Origin: Synergistaceae bacterium UBA6101 | Lineage (GTDB): Bacteria > Synergistota > Synergistia > Synergistales > Synergistaceae | Direction: 5' to 3' | Assembly (NCBI GenBank): GCA_002428495.1 | Contig: DIWR01000031.1 | Location: 1-64,000 of the forward strand | DNA length: 64,000 bases | Shown: in pieces, positions 58,062-64,000 of the stretch | Layout of the letters: the number at the start of each line of letters is the position of its first letter | Numbering within the stretch: the first letter of the stretch is position 1 | The notes under the pieces: model-generated | What the model was told of the DNA's origin: nothing | The model's database searches: none | What the model saw: only the letters and a program-made list of their open reading frames with translations | Program-made: the position numbers and the translations under genes

Positions 58062-59075
58062 ATGAAGCGCGCTTTGATAACCGGTGTGACCGGACAGGAT
58101 GGATCTTACCTCTCAGAGTTACTGCTTGAAAAGGGATACGTAGTCTATGGGATCATGCGCCGCAAGAGCTGTGTGGACTACGGAAACGTAGAACACATTA
58201 AGGACAAGATCAACTTTATATATGCAGACATGACAGACATTGTCTCCCTTATAAACGCAATGAATGTTTCACAGGCGGACGAGGTCTACAACCTTGCTGC
58301 CCAGTCATTTGTGGCTACAAGCTGGGAACAGCCGCTCGCGACTACAGAAATTGATGCTGTCGGAGTTACAAATATGCTTGAAGCGATCCGCATCATAAAA
58401 CCCGAAGCGCGTTTCTACCAAGCCTCCACATCTGAGATGTTTGGACTGGTCCAGGCGATCCCCCAGAGTGAAACAACTCCCTTTTATCCGCGAAGCCCTT
58501 ATGGAGTCGCTAAACTTTACGGACACTGGATCACAAAGAACTACAGGGAAAGCTACGGCATGTTTGCCTGCTCGGGTATCCTTTTTAACCATGAATCAGA
58601 GCGCAGAGGCAAGGAATTTGTCACACGCAAGATCACGAATGCCGTTGCAAGGATAAAATACGGTCTTCAGGAATGTGTCGAACTTGGCAATCTTGATTCA
58701 AAGCGGGACTGGGGCCACGCAAAGGACTATGTGAGGGCCATGTGGCTGATGCTCCAGCAGGAAAAAGCCGATGACTACGTTGTAGCAACAAACGAGACGA
58801 GGACTGTCAGGGAGTTTGTCGAAATTGCTTTCAAACATGCAGACATCGAAATTGAGTGGCATGGCAGCGGTGTGAATGAAACAGGCACCTGCAAAGCCAC
58901 CGGCAAAACAGTCGTCAGGATTGATCCTAAATTCTTCAGACCGGCAGAGGTGGAACTCCTTCTTGGTGATCCTGCAAAGGCAGAAAAGGTTTTAGGCTGG
59001 AAGAGGGAGATAAACTTTGCCGAACTGGTACGCCTGATGGTCTCAAACGACATGGCCCTGAACCGACAAGCATAA
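58062..59075 (+). CDS. gmd: GDP-mannose 4,6-dehydratase
   Basis: This 337-residue extended SDR has the NADP motif GVTGQDGSYLSE (8-19), the catalytic TSEMFG and YGVAKLYGH (Tyr/Lys) motifs, and the family's NHESERRGKEFVTRKI. It gives GDP-4-keto-6-deoxy-D-mannose. The ATG at 58062 has agggtgg upstream. No Rmd or Fcl gene is present in the window, so the next enzyme must lie beyond the right edge or elsewhere. manC-gmd-wzm-wzt is the order of the D-rhamnan (A-band) type cluster, which is only a hint at the product. Confidence 0.94.
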   Translation: MKRALITGVTGQDGSYLSELLLEKGYVVYGIMRRKSCVDYGNVEHIKDKINFIYADMTDIVSLINAMNVSQADEVYNLAAQSFVATSWEQPLATTEIDAVGVTNMLEAIRIIKPEARFYQASTSEMFGLVQAIPQSETTPFYPRSPYGVAKLYGHWITKNYRESYGMFACSGILFNHESERRGKEFVTRKITNAVARIKYGLQECVELGNLDSKRDWGHAKDYVRAMWLMLQQEKADDYVVATNETRTVREFVEIAFKHADIEIEWHGSGVNETGTCKATGKTVVRIDPKFFRPAEVELLLGDPAKAEKVLGWKREINFAELVRLMVSNDMALNRQA

Positions 59076-59078
59076 CAC

Positions 59079-59849
59079 ATGAGATCTAACCTGATACTGG
59101 AGCTTGCCAAGAGGGACTTCACGGAACGGTACGCAGGGTCCGTTCTGGGGGTGTTTTGGGCGTTTATATGGCCGTTGGTGATGATCGCCATATACACGCT
59201 GGTATTTTCACGTGTCATGGGCGCAAAATTACCGGGCATCTCATCTGTATACAGCTACAGCATATACCTTATCTCCGGACTTCTGCCATGGACGGCTTTC
59301 ACAAACACCGTAACCAGGGCTTCCACTGTTTTCCTTGATAAGCGGCACCTGATCTCAAAAGTCAGCATGCCACTTCCCAGGCTGCCCCTTTATGTTGTGA
59401 TATCGGAGACTGTAACGTTCGTCGTCTCAATGTCATTCTATTTGTTATTTATGATCCTTACAGGAGTACCAATGACATTCAAACTTCTGCTGCTTGTTCC
59501 CTTTGTTTATGCTGTCCAGCAAATATTCGCATTTTCATTGGGTTTCCTTTGTGCAACCTTAAGTGTATTCCTCAGAGACCTGCGGGAACTGGTCAGTATT
59601 ATTATGCAGCTCTGGTTCTGGTTCACACCTATTATTTACATGAAAGAACTGCTGCCGCCCTTTGCACAAAGATTACTGCTGTTAAATCCTGCAACATATT
59701 TTATAGATGCTTATCATCAGATATTTTTCTTTGACCAGCTACCCAACTTTCAGCTGCTGATTGTTCTGACTGTAATGGGACACGGCCTCTTGCTAATGGC
59801 ATATACTTTCTTCAAAAAGCTTGAGAAGGAAGTGAGGGATTTCCTATGA
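59079..59849 (+). CDS. wzm: ABC-2 type polysaccharide export permease
   Basis: This is a 256-residue inner-membrane protein with six helices. The ABC-2 export motif RDFTERYAGSVLGVFWAFIW opens the protein, and the central loop RDLRELVSIIMQLWFWFTP is typical of Wzm. It moves undecaprenyl-diphosphate-linked polymer across the membrane. It starts 3 bp after the gmd stop. The next start overlaps its own stop (ATGA), so it is translationally coupled to the anchored protein gene. Confidence 0.92.
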   Translation: MRSNLILELAKRDFTERYAGSVLGVFWAFIWPLVMIAIYTLVFSRVMGAKLPGISSVYSYSIYLISGLLPWTAFTNTVTRASTVFLDKRHLISKVSMPLPRLPLYVVISETVTFVVSMSFYLLFMILTGVPMTFKLLLLVPFVYAVQQIFAFSLGFLCATLSVFLRDLRELVSIIMQLWFWFTPIIYMKELLPPFAQRLLLLNPATYFIDAYHQIFFFDQLPNFQLLIVLTVMGHGLLLMAYTFFKKLEKEVRDFL

Positions 59850-60355
59850 CAAACAGGCCTTCTGCCAGAATTGTTGGCGCAATATGCGCTTCATGCCTCT
59901 TCTTTATGCTTTTTTTCGCCGGGGGAATGTATCTGTCTAAACTCGGGTATGTAGGAAATTCGGATCAACCATGGCTGGCTTCCCTGACATGTGATGTAAG
60001 TGAAGTCGTCCTCACAGGGACAGAAATAACCTCTGTTCCTGTACATATTGAGAATCTTGGTACGGAGACCATTGAGAGCACTGCTTCCGAAAATGCTGTT
60101 TTTCTTTCGTTCCATCTCCTGACACACGAAGGAAATGACATGAGATACGACAACGATCGTTATGCCATTCCGGAACCCATAAGAAAGAATCAGCAGAAAA
60201 CTGTTGCGGCCGTATTGGACAACACGAAACTGGGTCTTGAACCCGGAAATTATATAATTGAATTTGACCTCGTAAAAGAGGGAAAGTTCTGGTTCTCAGA
60301 AAAAGAGAGCCAAACCCTTAAGATACCGATGACGGTAAATGGTGGAACAGAATGA
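59846..60355 (+). CDS. Membrane-anchored protein of unknown function between wzm and wzt
   Basis: This 169-residue protein has one transmembrane helix at about 8-30. The rest (35-165) is predicted beta-rich, with alternating V-x-V-x segments (EVVLTGTEITSVPVHIENLG) like an immunoglobulin-like or Wzt-C-type fold facing the periplasm, if the N-terminus is inside. Both ends overlap the neighbouring genes by 4 bp, so it is in the transporter operon. I do not recognise a family. A role in substrate recognition or in linking the transporter to outer parts is plausible but unproven. Confidence 0.7.
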   Translation: MTNRPSARIVGAICASCLFFMLFFAGGMYLSKLGYVGNSDQPWLASLTCDVSEVVLTGTEITSVPVHIENLGTETIESTASENAVFLSFHLLTHEGNDMRYDNDRYAIPEPIRKNQQKTVAAVLDNTKLGLEPGNYIIEFDLVKEGKFWFSEKESQTLKIPMTVNGGTE

Positions 60356-61566
60356 TACATGTTGAAAATGTTTCTAAGAGATTCAAGCTATACAGGTCTC
60401 CTGCAGACAGATTAAAGGAGATCATATTCAGACGGTCGTTCCACGCAGACTTCCAGTCACTGAGTGACGTATCGTTTCATGTTAATGACGGCGAAACACT
60501 TGGAATAATAGGCCCTAACGGCGCGGGCAAGTCAACCCTGCTCAAAATTCTTTCGGGGATCATCATCCCCGATTCAGGCACTGTAAATATTTCAGGGAAG
60601 GTTACAGGTCTGCTGGAACTTGGAACAGGCTTCAACCCCGAAATGACAGGCCGTCAGAACATATACATGAACGGTCTGCTTATCGGCATGACTAAGGAAG
60701 AGATCGACGAACGGATCCAAAGGATCATTGATTTTACGGAACTTGGTTCTTTCATTGAAAATCCTATAAAGACCTACTCTTCGGGCATGGTGATGCGCCT
60801 TGCTTTTGCTGTCGCATATCACGCGGAACCCTCTTGCTTTCTTGTTGATGAAGCTTTGTCGGTAGGCGACGCACATTTCCAGCAAAAGTGCATGAAGGCT
60901 ATCAAAGGATTCAAAGAGAAGGGCGGCTCAATAATCTTTGTTTCTCATGACCTGAATGCGGTAAAAATGTTATGCGATAAGGCCATTCTCCTTTCAAAAG
61001 GAAAAACAGTGGATGAAGGCAATCCGGAACAGGTAGTAAATACATATAATTTTCTGTTGGCACAACAGGAAGACGAAGAGATGCCCAGAAAAATGCTTGA
61101 AGAAAAATCTGAAAAAACTGACTACGGCACAATGGAAATAAAAATTACAAATGTTGCTGTTGTCGGAAAATACTCAGGGTCTTCGGTCATAACCTCAGGA
61201 GAAGAAACAACAATAAGTGTTTTTTTCACTTCTTATATTAAAATGGAAAATATAACAGTTGGAATTGCGATCCGGGACAAGTATGGACAGGATATTTTCG
61301 GCACAAATACATATCACTATAATGTGAAAATAGAATGTAAGAATGGATGCGCCTACATCTGTGATTTTGTAATGGACATGAATATTGGCCCTGGGAAATA
61401 CACAGTAACTGCGGCTATACATACTGATGACAATCATATCGATTCTTGTTTTAACTGGATGGACAGAGCCATAGATTTTGAAGTTGCAGGAATAATGGGC
61501 TCTCTTTTTAATGGTGTAGCTTACTTAAAACCATCGATTTCTATCAGGAGAGAAGATAATGAATAA
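60352..61566 (+). CDS. wzt: ABC transporter ATPase with C-terminal carbohydrate-recognition domain
   Basis: This 404-residue protein has an ATPase domain at about 1-245 with Walker A GPNGAGKST (about 62-70), the Q-loop, the signature YSSGMVMRLAFA and Walker B CFLVDEALSVGD. The C-terminal 150 residues form a beta-sandwich-like domain (KITNVAVVGKYSGSSV) as in Wzt proteins that recognise a capped polymer end before export. The ATG overlaps the previous stop. The next gene, a methyltransferase, overlaps by 8 bp. Confidence 0.93.
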   Translation: MIHVENVSKRFKLYRSPADRLKEIIFRRSFHADFQSLSDVSFHVNDGETLGIIGPNGAGKSTLLKILSGIIIPDSGTVNISGKVTGLLELGTGFNPEMTGRQNIYMNGLLIGMTKEEIDERIQRIIDFTELGSFIENPIKTYSSGMVMRLAFAVAYHAEPSCFLVDEALSVGDAHFQQKCMKAIKGFKEKGGSIIFVSHDLNAVKMLCDKAILLSKGKTVDEGNPEQVVNTYNFLLAQQEDEEMPRKMLEEKSEKTDYGTMEIKITNVAVVGKYSGSSVITSGEETTISVFFTSYIKMENITVGIAIRDKYGQDIFGTNTYHYNVKIECKNGCAYICDFVMDMNIGPGKYTVTAAIHTDDNHIDSCFNWMDRAIDFEVAGIMGSLFNGVAYLKPSISIRREDNE

Positions 61567-62845
61567 CCAGAATTTCTATAGGGCTTTTGAAGATAAATTT
61601 CGGGGATCCAGAGAGAATATTAAGTCAAGATTAGAAGTGTATCTCCCTTTTGTATTGCCTCTGAAAGAGATATATGAAGAGTTCGACGTCCTAGACATCG
61701 GATGCGGCCGTGGAGAGTGGTTAGAACTGATGTCAGAAAACGGATTTAATGCGACTGGGGTCGATATTGACGATGGAATGCTTGCAGCCTGCAAAGACCT
61801 TGGTTTGAATGCAATGAATAAAGACGCCCTGTTTGCATTAAAAGAACTGCCGGATGAAAGTCAGGTAGTTATCTCGGGTTTTCACATCGCAGAACACCTG
61901 CCTTTTGATACACTTCTAGAAATAGTGAAAGAATCAAAAAGAGTTCTTAAACCTGCCGGAATGTTGATCCTTGAAACACCAAACCCAGCAAATATATATG
62001 TTGGAACAAATAGTTTTTACTTTGATCCTACACATACTAGTCCAATTCCATCTGAATTGCTTTCTTTTTTGCCCGAATTTTTTGGATATAAAAGAATTAA
62101 GGTGCTTGGACTACAAGAAGGTCAGAAAGAAAATGGGACTGCAACCACATCAATATTTGACGTTTATTTTAATAGCAGCCCGGATTATGCAGTTGTTGCA
62201 CAAAAAGAGGCAGATCAGAACATTTTGTCATTATTTGACAATGAGTTTGCCAAGAATTACGGACTCAGTATAAACACGTTATGCAATAGATTTGAAGAAA
62301 GCATAAAGATCCGTTTTGATAAAATTGCCTTTGCAGCCAGAGACGCTAAGGAAAAAGCACAAAGCGCTGAAGCAAAAGCGCAAAGCGCTGAAGCAAAAGC
62401 GCAAAGCGCTGAAGCAAAAGCACAAAGCGCTGAAGCAAAAGCGCAAAGCGCTGAAGCAAAAGCGCAAAGTGCTGAAGATGCTTTGAATGCGATATATACC
62501 AGCCGTTCCTGGAAAATAACCGCGCCTTACCGTATACTTGGTGATTTTACAAAGAATTCAAAACAAAGAACTGTGAATGTTTTGAAGTCTGTTGCAGCAA
62601 AATGTGTAAAAAAAATTGAGAACTATCCTAGGCTTAAAGGGTTAACATCCAAACTGATAAGTCATTTCCCGAAAATAAAATCAAGGTTTAATAGATTTTA
62701 TGAAATATATTACGTACCTAAATATTATAATGATGCCCAATTTACTCAAACCTGTAATTTAAAATTTTTTCCGCTTACCTCACATGGAAAGCAAATATAC
62801 GAGGAAATAAAGAAAGAAATCGCACAAAGAAATGAGGCTGTTTGA
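61559..62845 (+). CDS. SAM methyltransferase with heptad-repeat coiled coil (candidate chain-terminator)
   Basis: This is a 428-residue protein. A class I methyltransferase domain spans about 25-200, with SAM motif I VLDIGCGRGEWLELM and motif GFHIAEHLP. A coiled coil with six near-identical seven-residue units (AQSAEAK) lies at about 267-308. A C-terminal region contains a SRSWKITAPYRIL motif. WbdD-type proteins cap ABC-exported chains with a methyl group and use a coiled coil as a ruler. This gene is placed right after wzt, so the same role is inferred. No kinase domain is present. It overlaps wzt by 8 bp. Confidence 0.8.
   Translation: MNNQNFYRAFEDKFRGSRENIKSRLEVYLPFVLPLKEIYEEFDVLDIGCGRGEWLELMSENGFNATGVDIDDGMLAACKDLGLNAMNKDALFALKELPDESQVVISGFHIAEHLPFDTLLEIVKESKRVLKPAGMLILETPNPANIYVGTNSFYFDPTHTSPIPSELLSFLPEFFGYKRIKVLGLQEGQKENGTATTSIFDVYFNSSPDYAVVAQKEADQNILSLFDNEFAKNYGLSINTLCNRFEESIKIRFDKIAFAARDAKEKAQSAEAKAQSAEAKAQSAEAKAQSAEAKAQSAEAKAQSAEDALNAIYTSRSWKITAPYRILGDFTKNSKQRTVNVLKSVAAKCVKKIENYPRLKGLTSKLISHFPKIKSRFNRFYEIYYVPKYYNDAQFTQTCNLKFFPLTSHGKQIYEEIKKEIAQRNEAV
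62357..62482. repeat. Six tandem 21-bp heptad-encoding repeats
   Basis: The unit gcgcaaagcgctgaagcaaa(a) is repeated six times with almost no variation. Each encodes one AQSAEAK heptad. The exact 21-bp period keeps the frame if a unit is gained or lost by slippage. Confidence 0.95.
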
Positions 62846-64000
62846 TGCGAATTGTGATAGACCTCCAGGGAGCACAGACTGATAGCCGTTTTAGAGGAAT
62901 AGGAAGATATTCTCTTGCAATTGCAAGAGCAATAGCTGCCAACAAAGCACACCACGAAGTCCTCATAGTGCTTAATGCTTCTTTTCCTGAAACAATAGAA
63001 CTAATTAGAAAAGAGTTCGCTGATTTCTTGCCTTATGAAAATATTCGCGTTTTCGATTCGCTATATCCGACAAGAGAGTCTCAGCCGGGCAATGAATGGA
63101 GAAGATCAGCTGCAGCTAAAATTAGAGAGGCATTCATAAACGATCTTAACCCGGATGTCTTATATGTCACAAGCTTTTTTGAGGGCTTTATTGATGATGC
63201 AGTAATTACATTAGGATCAAGTCAGCATTCATATCCTATTGTAGTTACTTTGTACGATTTGATCCCTTTACTTAACCCCACAAAATATCTGACAAATAAA
63301 GGTTATAAAAATTTCTATCTTGCTAAAATTAAAGAATTTACCAAAGCAGACGGCTTTTTTGCTATTTCAGAACATTCTGCCGCGGAAGCAGTAAGACATT
63401 TAGGGATAAAAATTGAAAAAATAACAAATATATCCGGCGCTTCAGATAATATATTTAAAATCAATAAAGATAATGATACGAATATACTGAAACATTTAGG
63501 AATTAACAAACCTTACGTTTTGTACTCCGGTGGTGGCGATGAAAGGAAAAATTTATTAAGATTAGTTCAATCTTTTGCTGGCCTTTCTGCCCAAATAATG
63601 GATCAATTTATGCTTGTTCTTGCAGGTTACATTTTAGAAGATGAGAAAAAGAAATTATTAAAAGAAGCTGCTATATCTAAGCTTCCCCTCGATAAGATTG
63701 TTTTTACGGAATACTTGCCGGAAGAAGATTTAGCTTTTCTATACAATAATTGCACCCTTTTTGTCTTGCCCTCTTGGCATGAAGGATTTGGCCTTCCCGC
63801 CCTTGAAGCGATCAGATGCGGCGCCCCGGTAATCGCTTCCAACACTTCTAGTTTGCCAGAAGTTGTCTGCACAGAAGAAACCCTTTTTGATCCTTTTAAT
63901 ACGGAAGATATTACCCAAAAAATGGAATCTCTTTTATCAAATGAATCATTCAGAAATGAAATCGCAAAAAAACAATACAATCATTCATTAATTTTTTCAT
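62845..64000 (+). CDS. Glycosyltransferase family 4, truncated by the window end
   Basis: The first 385 residues of a GT4 enzyme are visible. The N-terminus MRIVIDLQGAQTDSRFRGIG is the typical acceptor-side start of mannosyl-transferases of the WbdA/WbpX type. Later come YDLIPLLNP near 135, a KNLLRLV segment near 228 and the donor-site motif SWHEGFGLPALEAIRCGAP near 312-330. The ATG at 62845 overlaps the methyltransferase stop by one base. The C-terminus lies outside the window, and no stop is seen by 64000. It probably polymerises the chain exported by Wzm/Wzt. Confidence 0.88.
   Translation, partial: MRIVIDLQGAQTDSRFRGIGRYSLAIARAIAANKAHHEVLIVLNASFPETIELIRKEFADFLPYENIRVFDSLYPTRESQPGNEWRRSAAAKIREAFINDLNPDVLYVTSFFEGFIDDAVITLGSSQHSYPIVVTLYDLIPLLNPTKYLTNKGYKNFYLAKIKEFTKADGFFAISEHSAAEAVRHLGIKIEKITNISGASDNIFKINKDNDTNILKHLGINKPYVLYSGGGDERKNLLRLVQSFAGLSAQIMDQFMLVLAGYILEDEKKKLLKEAAISKLPLDKIVFTEYLPEEDLAFLYNNCTLFVLPSWHEGFGLPALEAIRCGAPVIASNTSSLPEVVCTEETLFDPFNTEDITQKMESLLSNESFRNEIAKKQYNHSLIFS

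Noticed and set aside
58062..61566. A-band (D-rhamnan) cluster
   Set aside because: manC, gmd, wzm and wzt are in that order, but rmd and the D-rhamnosyltransferases are not seen in the window; kept as a hint only.
1..64000. tRNA, rRNA, riboswitch or replication origin
   Set aside because: No cloverleaf, rRNA-like conserved segment, known riboswitch core or DnaA-box cluster was recognised by eye.

Overview
The window is about 64 kb of a Gram-negative bacterial chromosome, almost entirely given over to surface-polysaccharide synthesis. Both outer-membrane export (Wza/SLBB protein, Wzz) and inner-membrane export (Wzx/Wzy and Wzm/Wzt) are present, so the cell has an outer membrane. A fused molybdenum hydroxylase and a sodium-dependent amino-acid-type symporter would fit an anaerobic amino-acid fermenter. 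My guess is Synergistota, but this is an impression from gene style and not a proven assignment. No rRNA, tRNA or CRISPR array was seen.

Layout. (1) 0-4 kb: wza-like export protein and wzz, separated by a striking inverted pair of 11-bp-periodic repeat arrays. (2) 4-15.6 kb: an accessory island carrying a sodium symporter, a HigBA-type toxin-antitoxin pair with a frameshifted toxin, broken Fic, HTH and HsdS fragments, an Xre / ImmA-IrrE peptidase / PIN operon with a clear promoter and operator, a fused 2Fe-2S plus molybdopterin oxidoreductase and two orphan genes. About twenty copies of a mobile-looking repeat with core aggtctgac are scattered only through this island. (3) 15.6-21.1 kb, plus strand: rfbB, rfbA, fdtA-like, fdtB-like and fdtC-like genes for a dTDP-3-acetamido-3,6-dideoxyhexose, then wzx. 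(4) 21.1-41.4 kb, minus strand: glycosyltransferases, wzy with a duplicated 3' tail, wecC- and wbpA/wbpB-type uronic-acid genes, an FkbH / LpxD-carrier-protein / deacetylase-like cassette, an initiating sugar-phosphate transferase, and a CapD-type epimerase. (5) 41.4-43.5 kb: non-coding, repeat-rich. (6) 43.5-64 kb, plus strand: a very AT-rich membrane protein, rfbFGH (CDP-3,6-dideoxy-4-ketohexose), then aldolase, TPP-enzyme, PfkB-kinase and epimerase genes that look like a branched or chain-extended sugar pathway, gtrA/gtrB and a membrane glycosyltransferase, manC, gmd, an ABC exporter (wzm, unknown anchored protein, wzt), a methyltransferase with a heptad-repeat coiled coil, and a glycosyltransferase cut by the window end.

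How it works together: nucleotide sugars of three activation types (dTDP, UDP, CDP), plus GDP-mannose derivatives, feed two assembly lines. One is polymerase-dependent (initiating transferase, Wzx, Wzy, Wzz, Wza-like). The other is ABC-transporter-dependent (Wzm/Wzt), with a methyltransferase whose repeat coil may set chain length. The most unusual sequence feature is a family of intergenic elements made of 11-bp units with an array-specific core, combined with short hairpins whose stems differ from copy to copy. They sit in front of start codons and at the ends of genes, and one appears inserted in frame within rfbB.
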